In this document: positions 29,999 to 38,803 of the stretch, in pieces
Position numbering within the stretch: position 1 is the first letter of the stretch
Layout of the letters: every line of letters begins with the position of its first letter
Source: Candidatus Omnitrophota bacterium
Lineage (GTDB): Bacteria; Omnitrophota; Gorgyraeia; JABMRN01; RBG-13-46-9
DNA: 40,806 nt
Assembly: GCA_016782425.1 (NCBI GenBank)
Contig: JADHYN010000002.1
Coordinates: forward strand, 1-40,806
Direction: 5' to 3'
Made by a program: the position numbers and the translations under genes
Notes under the pieces: model-generated
What the model saw: only the letters and a program-made list of their open reading frames with translations
Database searches by the model: none
Told to the model about the DNA's origin: nothing

Positions 29999-30083
29999 TG
30001 AATTTTTTGCTTTAAGAAAAATTCATCCCGAAATTGCGACCTTATGGGAGCAATTGAGGGAAATATATTTTCGCTAGAAAATT

Positions 30084-31133
30084 TCAAAAACCTATCTCTT
30101 TTACAATACCGTCCAGTTTCGCCGGAAGAACTTTGGGTTTCTCGATACTGGCTATGGCTCTCTCCGGATCCTTCAGTCCGTGTCCGGTCAAAACGCAAAC
30201 TATCTTAAGTTCCTCGCCTTTAAAGTAGTCTTGTTTTGCTTTCTTTAATACCCCGGCTACGCTCGCCGCTGAAGCAGGCTCTACGAATATGCCTTCTTTT
30301 GAAGCCAGCAGTTTATAGGCGTTTAAAATCTCCTCATCCGTAACCGCTTCGATTAATCCGCCTGATTCGTCTCTGGCAGCCTTGGCTTTTTCCCAGCTTG
30401 CAGGATTTCCTATTTTGATAGCGGTTGCAATGGTCTTCGGATTCTTTACCACATGCCCCTTGACTATCGGCGAGGCGCCTTCGGCCTGAAATCCGATCAT
30501 CCTGGGAAGACTATTTATCCTGCCTTTTTCTTTATACTCTTTATAGCCCTTCCAGTAAGCGGTAATATTACCGGCGTTTCCTACGGGAATCGCGTGGTAA
30601 TCCGGGGCTTCCGTCAGGACATCACAAATCTCAAATGCACCTGTTTTCTGGCCTTCAATCCTATTCGGATTTAATGAATTAACCAGCGTGATTGGGTACT
30701 TTTCGGTAATCTCTATTACCAATTTTAAACAGTCGTCAAAATTTCCCTTTACGGCGATCACCTGAGCGCCGTGGATAAGCGCCTGCGCAAGCTTTCCCAG
30801 TGCTATCGAGCCCTCCGGTATTAAGACAATGCACTTTATTTTAGCGCAGGCCGCATACGCTGCGGCTGAAGCCGAAGTGTTTCCGGTAGAAGCGCACATT
30901 ACAGCTTCTTGACCCTCTTCGATGGCCTTCGAAACAGCCATGGTCATGCCTCTATCCTTGAAAGAGCCTGTCGGATTGAGTCCTTCGCATTTGAAATAGA
31001 CTTCCACATTCTTGCCGGCTAAACTTCCAATATACCTTGACTTGATAAGAGGGGTATTCCCCTCTTTCAAAGAGATTATAGGGGTTTTATCCGTTACCGG
31101 CAAAAATTCTTTATATCGTCTTATTACACCCAT
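30084..31133 (-). CDS. thrC: Threonine synthase
   Basis: 349 aa; [38 protein letters not shown]. Confidence 0.96.
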   Translation of the reverse strand: MGVIRRYKEFLPVTDKTPIISLKEGNTPLIKSRYIGSLAGKNVEVYFKCEGLNPTGSFKDRGMTMAVSKAIEEGQEAVMCASTGNTSASAAAYAACAKIKCIVLIPEGSIALGKLAQALIHGAQVIAVKGNFDDCLKLVIEITEKYPITLVNSLNPNRIEGQKTGAFEICDVLTEAPDYHAIPVGNAGNITAYWKGYKEYKEKGRINSLPRMIGFQAEGASPIVKGHVVKNPKTIATAIKIGNPASWEKAKAARDESGGLIEAVTDEEILNAYKLLASKEGIFVEPASAASVAGVLKKAKQDYFKGEELKIVCVLTGHGLKDPERAIASIEKPKVLPAKLDGIVKEIGF

Positions 31134-31135
31134 GA

Positions 31136-32431
31136 TTATCTTTCAATCCTTATTTTTACGGTTTTTTTAGTTATAAAGGGCAGCTTATCTATCTTTTTAA
31201 GGGCTCTATTCATCTTTCCCTCGTTAGCCTCGTGGGTTAGCATCACAATCGGAACGGACTGGCCCTTCTTTCTTTCCTTCTGGGTAACAGTGGCAATGCT
31301 TATTTTATTCTGGGCCAGGATGCTTGATACGCTTGACAAAACGCCGGGCCTGTCGATCGCGGAAAACCTCATATAATACCTGGTGGACAAATCATTGATT
31401 TTTCGCACCTTTCTTACGCCGCTATCAAATTCCATCTTGAATGCGCTCTTTGGTTTTTTGAAATCATCTATTCTCTTGGCTATTTCTATGATATCGCCTA
31501 CAACAGAGCTTGCTGCTGGAAAACTACCTGCTCCCCTTCCATAAAATAAAGTCGCTCCGACCATGTCGCCTCTGACAAATATGGCATTATTCTCGTCTTT
31601 TACGCTTGCCAGAATCTTCCGTAAATAAATAAGGGTAGGGTGAACCCTCAAATCCAATTCTTTTCCTGCTTTTTTGGCTATGGCTAACAGCTTAACCGCA
31701 TAACCCCATTTTTTGGCATACTGTATATCCATTGCATCTATCCGGTCGATACCTTCGACATGGATATCCTTTGGTTTAACGCTGAGGCCGAATCCCAAGA
31801 GCGCAAGGATTGCGAGCTTGTGGCAAGAATCGACTCCGCTTATGTCTAGCCTTGGATTTTTCTCGGCTATACCCTTGGTCTTTGCCTCACTTAGGGCCTC
31901 GCGAAATGTACAATTTTCTTCCGACATTTTGCTGAGAATGAAGTTTGAGGTGCCGTTTAATATACCGTAAATCAAGTCTATTTTATTTGATACCAAGTCT
32001 CGTCTCAGCACATCAATAATGGGTATGCCTCCGCCTACGCTTGCCTCAAAACCTAAATGGCTTCTGAACCGGGACGCAGCGGTAAATATCTCTTTACCGT
32101 GTTCGGCAAGGAGAGCCTTGTTTGCGGTAACGACATGTTTGCCGAGAGCGAGCGACTTTAAAATAATCTCTTTTGCTGGATGGATTCCGCCTATGAGCTC
32201 AACTATGATATCTATGTTCCTGTCTTTTATTACGGAATTTACGTCTTTTGTAAGAAGTCTCTTGGGCACACGAACGCCTTTTCTGGATCTTAAATCTTTA
32301 TCCGCGATTCTGGCCAGATTAACGGATACACCCGAGCGCTCCTCCAGGATCTTCTTTTTTGAAAGTAGCGTTTTGACTACTCCCTTCCCTACGGTGCCAA
32401 ATCCTACAAGTCCAACGTTTACCTTTTTCAT
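31136..32431 (-). CDS. hom: Homoserine dehydrogenase
   Basis: 431 aa; [38 protein letters not shown]-terminal ACT domain. Confidence 0.96.
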   Translation of the reverse strand: MKKVNVGLVGFGTVGKGVVKTLLSKKKILEERSGVSVNLARIADKDLRSRKGVRVPKRLLTKDVNSVIKDRNIDIIVELIGGIHPAKEIILKSLALGKHVVTANKALLAEHGKEIFTAASRFRSHLGFEASVGGGIPIIDVLRRDLVSNKIDLIYGILNGTSNFILSKMSEENCTFREALSEAKTKGIAEKNPRLDISGVDSCHKLAILALLGFGLSVKPKDIHVEGIDRIDAMDIQYAKKWGYAVKLLAIAKKAGKELDLRVHPTLIYLRKILASVKDENNAIFVRGDMVGATLFYGRGAGSFPAASSVVGDIIEIAKRIDDFKKPKSAFKMEFDSGVRKVRKINDLSTRYYMRFSAIDRPGVLSSVSSILAQNKISIATVTQKERKKGQSVPIVMLTHEANEGKMNRALKKIDKLPFITKKTVKIRIER

Positions 32432-33417
32432 ATCGCCTCCACTTTAAGGGATCTGGTCATCAACTCCCGAACAGCATCTTTAGGTTCTTTGTTTTCATAC
32501 AGGGCCTGGTAAATTTTTTCCGTTATAGGCATCTCCGCCTGTATCTTTTTCGACAATTCGTAAGCGGATTTAGCCGTGGTAACGCCCTCTATAATCATCT
32601 CTGTCTTTTTTAAAATGTCTTTAAGCTTTTTCCCTTTTCCTATTTCTTCGCCAAGACAGCGGTTTCTTGAATGGGGGCTCATGCATGTCGTGGCGAGGTC
32701 TCCCAGGCCGCTCAAACCAAAAAAGGTCTCTTTTTTGGCGCCCATTTTGACGCCGAGCCTGATTATTTCTACGAGCCCCCTAGTCAAAAGTGCTGCTTTT
32801 GTATTCACGCCGAAACCCATGCCATCAGAAATACCGGCTGCGATGGCTATGATATTCTTAAGTGCCCCGCCCAACTCAACGCCGATTAGATCGCAAGATG
32901 TATATACCCTGAAGTTTGTGGTAGTGAAAATATCCTGAACTTCCCTGGCAAAATTTAAGTCTTCCGAAGCTGCCACAACGGTAGTTGGAAGGTTTCTGGC
33001 TACCTCGAAAGATATGCTGGGTCCTGAAAGAACGCTTATTTTGCTATTGTCCAAGACCTCCTTTATGACTTCGGAAGGCCTCTTTAACGTTCCGGTCTCT
33101 ATTCCTTTTGTAAGGGAAATTATTTTTTCGCCGATTTTGCCTTTGAATTTGGCAACAGTTTCGCGTAAGTACCTAGAAGGTATAGCAATTACGTTAACGG
33201 CGTCCTTTGTTATGACGTCTCTATCCGATGTTAAAAGGACACCACCTGGTATTTTTATGCCCGGAAGAAATTTACGATTGACCCTCTCTTTCTTTAAAAG
33301 AGCGATATATTCCGGAAACGCTCCCCACAGCGTCACATCGTAGCCTTTGTCGGCAAGAAGAATGGCTATCGTAGTTCCCCATCCTCCGTCACCAAGAACT
33401 GTAATTTTTCTCTTCAT
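32428..33417 (-). CDS. gpsA: Glycerol-3-phosphate dehydrogenase [NAD(P)+]
   Basis: Start reset to MKRKITVLGDGGWGTTIAILLADKGYDVTLW; GFGVNTKAALLTRGLVEI, LSGLGDLATTC. Confidence 0.95.
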   Translation of the reverse strand: MKRKITVLGDGGWGTTIAILLADKGYDVTLWGAFPEYIALLKKERVNRKFLPGIKIPGGVLLTSDRDVITKDAVNVIAIPSRYLRETVAKFKGKIGEKIISLTKGIETGTLKRPSEVIKEVLDNSKISVLSGPSISFEVARNLPTTVVAASEDLNFAREVQDIFTTTNFRVYTSCDLIGVELGGALKNIIAIAAGISDGMGFGVNTKAALLTRGLVEIIRLGVKMGAKKETFFGLSGLGDLATTCMSPHSRNRCLGEEIGKGKKLKDILKKTEMIIEGVTTAKSAYELSKKIQAEMPITEKIYQALYENKEPKDAVRELMTRSLKVEAI

Positions 33418-33529
33418 ATATAGCGAAATATTAGCATATATGTAATACTTAGTCAATATTAATAAAGAGAGGCAAGAGAGACTTGCAAGGAGTGGTATTC
33501 GCAAGGAGGCAAGGGAGGCTCTCGGACAT

Positions 33530-33561
33530 AAAAAAAGGGAAGTATAGACACTATACTTCCC
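33530..33561 (-). terminator. Rho-independent terminator
   Basis: Minus strand GGGAAGTATAG TGT CTATACTTCCC followed by a T run (33536-33530). Confidence 0.88.
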
Positions 33562-33595
33562 CCAAAAGCCCCGGTTTATATTATAGTCGCGGGCT

Positions 33596-33715
33596 TTATT
33601 TATTTACAAATCTATTTTCAAGCAAACTTAACTTCCTGTCAATGACATGTACCTTGAGCAGGACGATTAAAAAGATTGCCATGTGAAATACGCTTTTGTA
33701 ATTTTCCAGATGCAT
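33596..33715 (-). CDS. Small 39-aa ORF absent from the ORF track
   Basis: AGGAG then ATG (33715): MHLENYKSVFHMAIFLIVLLKVHVIDRKLSLLENRFVNK*. Lies 13 bp past the 119-aa ORF and before a terminator. Confidence 0.5.
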   Translation of the reverse strand: MHLENYKSVFHMAIFLIVLLKVHVIDRKLSLLENRFVNK

Positions 33716-33728
33716 TTTACGTCTCCTA

Positions 33729-34088
33729 TTATGCTTTGTGTAATTTTATTTTTATCGAATGCACAAATACGATATTATATACGGACTGATCCGCAATTAC
33801 ATAGAAAGAACCCCTCATCTTGCAGATCAATTTGTCTTCTTTGGTCTCGGCTGAATATTTTCGCAAAATGTGAAAGAACTTCCTGGTTATCTCCGGGTCT
33901 TTCTTTCTGCCTCTTACCCATTCCTGTAAATCCGCGTTGGATTTTATGCGGTGCACACCCCTTACGAAATAGATCGACCGCTTCTTAGTAAAAGAAAGTT
34001 TTCCGTTTCGTTCCACGACTTCCTCTAGAGAAATGTCTTTTTTCTTTGCCTTTGTAGTCGTCAAATTTTTGAAGATTAACTCTCTCAT
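33729..34088 (-). CDS. Hypothetical protein, 119 aa
   Basis: ORF with AGAGGA SD upstream of ATG at 34088; no recognised family. Confidence 0.65.
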   Translation of the reverse strand: MRELIFKNLTTTKAKKKDISLEEVVERNGKLSFTKKRSIYFVRGVHRIKSNADLQEWVRGRKKDPEITRKFFHILRKYSAETKEDKLICKMRGSFYVIADQSVYNIVFVHSIKIKLHKA

Positions 34089-34139
34089 TTTCGAATCCTC
34101 TTGCAGAAATACTTTTTAAAACATTTAAATTACTGGAAT

Positions 34140-34168
34140 AAAAAATGGGCCTTCAGCCGCGAAGGTCT
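34140..34168 (-). terminator. Leader hairpin with U-tract (attenuator-like) upstream of the 119-aa ORF
   Basis: Minus strand GACCTTC GCGGCT GAAGGCC followed by CATTTTTT. Confidence 0.5.
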
Positions 34169-34195
34169 CCAGGCTCTTTCTTACATATCACTTTA

Positions 34196-34224
34196 AGTAT
34201 ACTTGACAATCAAGACATCGTCAA
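34196..34224 (-). promoter_or_regulatory. Sigma70-type promoter
   Basis: Minus strand TTGACG (34224-34219) - 17 bp - TATACT (34201-34196). Confidence 0.7.
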
Positions 34225-34243
34225 GGTCACCAGACTAGCTTTT

Positions 34244-35350
34244 TTATATCCTAACGTAGGCGCTGTCTTTTATGTGTTTTATAAAAGCCTTGCTTATCTC
34301 AGGATCAAATTGTGTTCCTGTGTTTCTTCTGATTTCCTCCAATGCCATTTGCAAATTCATAGGTTTTTTCCTGTACGCCCTTATGGAGGTCATTGCATCA
34401 TAGGCATCAGCTATCGCAATTATCTTTGCCCCGAGGGGTATTTTTTCATACTTTAAGTCCGGGTCTGGGTATCCGCCCCCTGCGAATTTGGCATGGTGGT
34501 GCTTGATTATGGGCGCTAAATCATCCAGGAAACCGGCTTGCTTTACGATTTTTGCGCCGATTGCAGGATGTTTTTTTATCTCCTCCCACTCCGAAAGCGT
34601 GAGAATGCCTTCCTTTTCCAAAATCGACTGAGCAATCCCTATTTTACCTATATCATGTAAAAGGGCGGCGTTCTTTATAAGATAGATCTGTCGCTTTTTA
34701 AGCCGTAAAACTTTGCATATATTGACGGCATAGCGCATGACTTTATTCGAGTGGCCATATGTATATTTGTCGTTTGCTTCCAGGACGTGGGCAATGGTCC
34801 TTATAGTATTTAAGTAATCTTGCTTGGTTCTATTTGTGAGTTCTGCGTTTTTTATGTTCGCTGCGATTTCGTCTGCCAGCCTCGACAATAATATTTTATC
34901 CGTTTGGGTAAATCTATGAAGTCTGTTTCTTGTCCCAACGGCAATTATACCCCTCTTCCTTCCGTATATGAAAATAGGACATGCCAGGAGTGACCTCAGC
35001 CCTTCATTTTCTAGATGTTTTTTAAAATCTTCCTGTCTGCAATACTTGCTTAATCTGTATATGGCTAGCGGTCGGCTTTGTTTTGCAATACATTGTAAAA
35101 CTTTAAAATTTTTCTTTGAAAATAAAAAATCTGCAAAATCAGTTTTTATTCCGTGATAGACGCGAGGTTTTAAGTTTCCTCTTTTATCTTTCAGCCATAT
35201 TCCTGAGGCATCCACCTGCATAATGTGAAGAGCTCTAATTGCTACCTTAAGCAACTGATTAGAGAGCGTGTTTCGGTTATTTATAATAGGCCTTGTGGAA
35301 TGTGTAATTTTACTTCCTTTACGATAATATGTATTTTGGCTAAACTTCAC
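34244..35350 (-). CDS. GAF + HD-GYP domain protein (putative c-di-GMP phosphodiesterase)
   Basis: 368 aa; HDIGKIGI, IKKHPAIGA, IIKHHHAKFAGGGYP; GTG start with GGTGGGAG upstream. Confidence 0.92.
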   Translation of the reverse strand: MKFSQNTYYRKGSKITHSTRPIINNRNTLSNQLLKVAIRALHIMQVDASGIWLKDKRGNLKPRVYHGIKTDFADFLFSKKNFKVLQCIAKQSRPLAIYRLSKYCRQEDFKKHLENEGLRSLLACPIFIYGRKRGIIAVGTRNRLHRFTQTDKILLSRLADEIAANIKNAELTNRTKQDYLNTIRTIAHVLEANDKYTYGHSNKVMRYAVNICKVLRLKKRQIYLIKNAALLHDIGKIGIAQSILEKEGILTLSEWEEIKKHPAIGAKIVKQAGFLDDLAPIIKHHHAKFAGGGYPDPDLKYEKIPLGAKIIAIADAYDAMTSIRAYRKKPMNLQMALEEIRRNTGTQFDPEISKAFIKHIKDSAYVRI

Positions 35351-35449
35351 CAGGCTCCCACCTTCTTAATTTTCCTTTCAATTTTTTACCTAAATATCCC
35401 TAAAAGCTGTTCTTTTCTTAACCTTTTTAAAAATTTTAAGCTAGTAAGC

Positions 35450-35550
35450 AAAAAAAAATCTTGATTTCCACGCCCAAATCCGGAACTTTGTTGCACAGCT
35501 CCTGGTACAGCAGATTATATCGCTCTATTACTCCCTATATAATAATTATA
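35450..35550 (-). promoter_or_regulatory. Promoter and short leader (possible sRNA) upstream of the HD-GYP gene
   Basis: TATAAT at 35550-35545; ~90 nt later GATTTGGGCGTGGAAATC then a nine-T run (35458-35450). Confidence 0.35.
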
Positions 35551-35635
35551 CACGATAAATCGCATAGTGAAAAGAGAAACAAGGCTTACTTTTTTATGCC
35601 TTAACAAAAGGTATGTAAGGGGGTTCCTGGCGGGT

Positions 35636-36256
35636 TTATATTAGCCTTTTTTCTTCCCCGCGCAGGAGGCGTTTTATATTGGATTTGTGCTTGTAGGTCC
35701 CGACAATAGAGAGTAGAACCGTAAATAATACGAGGTAGATGGACCGGTAGAATATAACGCTGAATACGGGTAGAAGAATGGACGCGGCGATTGAGGCTAT
35801 TGATACTATTTTAAACGCGGCGAATACCGCGCCCCAGACAATTGCGCTTCCGGCCAGCGCTTTTGGTGTTAAAATCACGAGGACCCCCGCTGTTGTAGCT
35901 ACGCCCTTTCCGCCTTTGAACTTTAAAAATATAGTCCACACGTGACCGCTGATAACGGCTATACCTATTAATATCTTATATAGCTCCGGGCCAAAAATTA
36001 TGCCTATCGTGTTATTAAAAAAGATTTCCGGAAGAAAAGCAACGCATACCGCCCCTTTAAGCATGTCAATTATCAAAACTATAATACCGGGCACCTTGCC
36101 TACCACGCGGAAAATGTTCGTAGCGCCGACATTTCCGCTTCCGTGTTCTCTTATGTCTATCTTTTTCAGGACCTTCCCGAATATGAAACCTATCGGTATG
36201 GAACCGATAATATAGGCTAACAATAAAGACATAATCAAATTCAACATATCATGCAC
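35636..36256 (-). CDS. plsY: Glycerol-3-phosphate acyltransferase PlsY
   Basis: 206 aa; GSIPIGFIFGK, HGSGNVGATNIFRVVGK, FKGGKGVAT. Confidence 0.96.
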   Translation of the reverse strand: MHDMLNLIMSLLLAYIIGSIPIGFIFGKVLKKIDIREHGSGNVGATNIFRVVGKVPGIIVLIIDMLKGAVCVAFLPEIFFNNTIGIIFGPELYKILIGIAVISGHVWTIFLKFKGGKGVATTAGVLVILTPKALAGSAIVWGAVFAAFKIVSIASIAASILLPVFSVIFYRSIYLVLFTVLLSIVGTYKHKSNIKRLLRGEEKRLI

Positions 36257-37586
36257 TCCTTTTTCTTCCCGGCTTTTTATAGAAAATCTTAAGGGGTACC
36301 CCTTTGAGGGGAAATCTTTCCCTCAATCTATTTTCTATAAAGGCTGTATGAAAATCGGTTACGCGTCCCGGATTATTTACAAATATCACAAATTCCTTGG
36401 GAAAGATCGTTATCTCGGCCATGTAATAAAACTTCGGAATACTCCTTCTTTTTGAAATCGTAACGCTTTCCGGCATTATTTCCTTTAAAAATCTTTTTAA
36501 CGTGCCGGTATCGATGAAAAGATCTAAATTTGTCTTTACGGACTTAACGAGATTGAAGGCAGAAAGCACGTTCCTGCCGGTTTTTGCCGAGACAAATGCA
36601 ACGGGAAATTTTCTTGCCTCCGGCATTTTCTTCAAAATGGCCTCCCCATACCTGGAGGTCTCTATTCCTTTTACGAGATCCCATTTGTTAACGACGACCA
36701 CGCAACCCTTTCCCTTGGTCTTTACATAATCAAAGATTTTTGCGTCATCCATTGTAATACCCTCGACGCCATCGGTTAAAAGTAAAACCACGTCCGAACG
36801 GTCGATGGAGTCTCTTGCCCTCATTATGCTGTAGACATCGACGGCGGTTTTTACCTTTCTCTTATGCCTGATACCGGCTGTATCAATAAGCAAAAATAAA
36901 ATTCCGTCTTTTTTAAAATACGTGTCTATCGAGTCTCTGGTCGTGCCTGCCTTTTCGTGAACGAGAACCCTTTCCTCATCCAGCACCTTGTTGAGAAAAG
37001 ACGACTTTCCGACGTTCGGTCTTCCGACAATCGCGATCTTTATAGGATTTTTATTTTCGAATTCGGATTCGGAATGCCGAGGAAGTAACCCCGCGATTTC
37101 ATTGAGAAGCTTCTTTATACCCAAATTGTGAAGGGCTGAAATGCCAAAAGGCTCGCCGAGTCCCAGCTCGTAAAAGTCTATCAGATTCTCTTTTCTCTTT
37201 TCATTATCTATTTTATTTATAACAAGAATTATTTTTTTGTTTGATTTGCGTAGCATCCGTCCTAAATCTACATCGAGCGGCAAAAGCCCTTTTTCGCCAT
37301 CGCATACGAATAAAAGTACATCCGAAGAAATAACGGCCTTTTCAATCTGTTTTCGGATCAAAGTTGCTATTTCGTCTTGCGGCTGCGGGAAAAAGCCTCC
37401 CGTATCTACCAATATAAGATTTTTTCCTTTAATGCTTATGGGCTTCTCTATCCTATCCCTTGTCGTGCCCTCTTTCTCTTCGACTACTGCATACCTCTTA
37501 CCTATAATCCGGTTGAAGAGGCTTGATTTACCGACGTTTGGCCTTCCGACGATGGATACGAGGGGGGTATCGTCACTATTTTTCAT
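36249..37586 (-). CDS. der: Ribosome biogenesis GTPase Der (EngA)
   Basis: Start reset to MKNSDDTPLVSIVGRPNVGKSSLFNR; two G domains (second GRPNVGKSSFLNK). Confidence 0.96.
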   Translation of the reverse strand: MKNSDDTPLVSIVGRPNVGKSSLFNRIIGKRYAVVEEKEGTTRDRIEKPISIKGKNLILVDTGGFFPQPQDEIATLIRKQIEKAVISSDVLLFVCDGEKGLLPLDVDLGRMLRKSNKKIILVINKIDNEKRKENLIDFYELGLGEPFGISALHNLGIKKLLNEIAGLLPRHSESEFENKNPIKIAIVGRPNVGKSSFLNKVLDEERVLVHEKAGTTRDSIDTYFKKDGILFLLIDTAGIRHKRKVKTAVDVYSIMRARDSIDRSDVVLLLTDGVEGITMDDAKIFDYVKTKGKGCVVVVNKWDLVKGIETSRYGEAILKKMPEARKFPVAFVSAKTGRNVLSAFNLVKSVKTNLDLFIDTGTLKRFLKEIMPESVTISKRRSIPKFYYMAEITIFPKEFVIFVNNPGRVTDFHTAFIENRLRERFPLKGVPLKIFYKKPGRKRSA

Positions 37587-38106
37587 TGAGAATTCTAGTC
37601 CCTTTGATGACATAGTCCAAGCCGGAGTAGACGGTAAGTAAGACCGTAATATTCCACAATAGAGGCGAAATGGCAAGTCTGGCGAGGATACTTACAACCG
37701 TAACCATCTGGGAAAATGTTGTAATTTTGCTAACCAAGGTAGGTTTTGTCTCGAGATGGCCTTTTATAAAATAAATAATAAGTACACCGAGAACAATAAT
37801 GGCATCACGGGAAATGATGACAATGGGCACGTATGGCGGCGGCTTTACGGCCGGTGAAAGATCCTTGGCCACGCTAAGACATATAAAAGCGCTAAGAATA
37901 AGGATTTTATCGGCTATCGGATCCAGAATCTTGCCGAGTTCGGTCCGTTGCTTGGTGGCCCTTGCGATGTATCCGTCTATCCCGTCGCTTATTGACGCGA
38001 TTACAAAGACAAAAAGCGCCATTTCCCATTTTGAATACAGGATAAACGATATGAAAAAGGGGATGAGCAGTATCCTTAAAATGGTGATCTTGTTGGCTAT
38101 GTTCAT
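37576..38106 (-). CDS. pgsA: CDP-diacylglycerol--glycerol-3-phosphate 3-phosphatidyltransferase
   Basis: 176 aa; SDGIDGYIARATKQRTELGKILDPIADKIL CDP-alcohol phosphatidyltransferase motif. Confidence 0.93.
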   Translation of the reverse strand: MNIANKITILRILLIPFFISFILYSKWEMALFVFVIASISDGIDGYIARATKQRTELGKILDPIADKILILSAFICLSVAKDLSPAVKPPPYVPIVIISRDAIIVLGVLIIYFIKGHLETKPTLVSKITTFSQMVTVVSILARLAISPLLWNITVLLTVYSGLDYVIKGTRILNEK

Positions 38107-38127
38107 CTCTTGCCTCGAAAATTAACG

Positions 38128-38200
38128 TTCAGAAAACAGAAACCAGAAGACAGAAGTCAGATTTTTCTGTCTTCTGTCATCTGTCTTCTATCTTCTGTTC
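38128..38200. repeat. Inverted heptanucleotide repeat between pgsA and lepB
   Basis: gttcagaaaacagaaaccagaagacagaagtcag-attttt-ctgtcttctgtcatctgtcttctatcttctgttc; (CTGTCTT)n units. Confidence 0.82.
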
Positions 38201-38208
38201 GTAGCATA

Positions 38209-38802
38209 TTATTTAATAATTCGTATTCGCGAAATCGGCCAGTGAATAAGAAAAACTTTACCCGCTATATTTTTTGCCGGAACAAATCCCCAGTAACGCG
38301 AATCGACTGAATTAAGGCTGTTGTCACCCAAAACAAAATAAGAGTTGACCGGAACCGTTATGGATTTTCCTGCTTTTCCGTATTCGCCCCTGTTGTAATA
38401 GGTTAAGCGTTTTAAAATTAGCGGTTCCTCAATGGGTTTTCTGTTTATCCATACATGCTGATTTTTTATCTCTATGATATCTCCCGGTTTTCCGATCAGT
38501 CTTTTTACCAGATATTTTTTCCGCTCTATCGGAGAACGGAATACTATTATGTCCCCTCTTTCAGGGTCTCTCACCTTAGGAAGTCTTATGTTGGCAAGGG
38601 GTAATTGTGCGCCGTATATAAATTTATTTACAAATATCCTATCGCGCGGCTGTAGCGTCGGGGTCATGGACGAAGTAGGGATCTTAAACGGTTGCGCTAT
38701 AAACGTCCTTATAAAAAGGGCTATAACAAGTGCATACAAAATCGGTTTTACCCATTCATCGCGCCAATATTGCCAGGTTTTGTATCTTAAGTTCATCTTC
38801 AC
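38209..38802 (-). CDS. lepB: Signal peptidase I
   Basis: 197 aa; KIPTSSMTPTLQPRD, VKRLIGKPGD, GDNSLNSVDSRYWG. Confidence 0.96.
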   Translation of the reverse strand: MKMNLRYKTWQYWRDEWVKPILYALVIALFIRTFIAQPFKIPTSSMTPTLQPRDRIFVNKFIYGAQLPLANIRLPKVRDPERGDIIVFRSPIERKKYLVKRLIGKPGDIIEIKNQHVWINRKPIEEPLILKRLTYYNRGEYGKAGKSITVPVNSYFVLGDNSLNSVDSRYWGFVPAKNIAGKVFLIHWPISRIRIIK

Positions 38803-38803
38803 C

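Noticed and set aside
33470-33525. Purine-rich stretch with repeated gcaagg near gpsA
   Set aside because: Short irregular direct repeats only; no coherent structure beyond the adjacent terminator.
34140-34196. c-di-GMP riboswitch near the HD-GYP gene
   Set aside because: Leader is only about 50 nt and lacks the conserved GEMM motifs; kept only as an attenuator-like hairpin.
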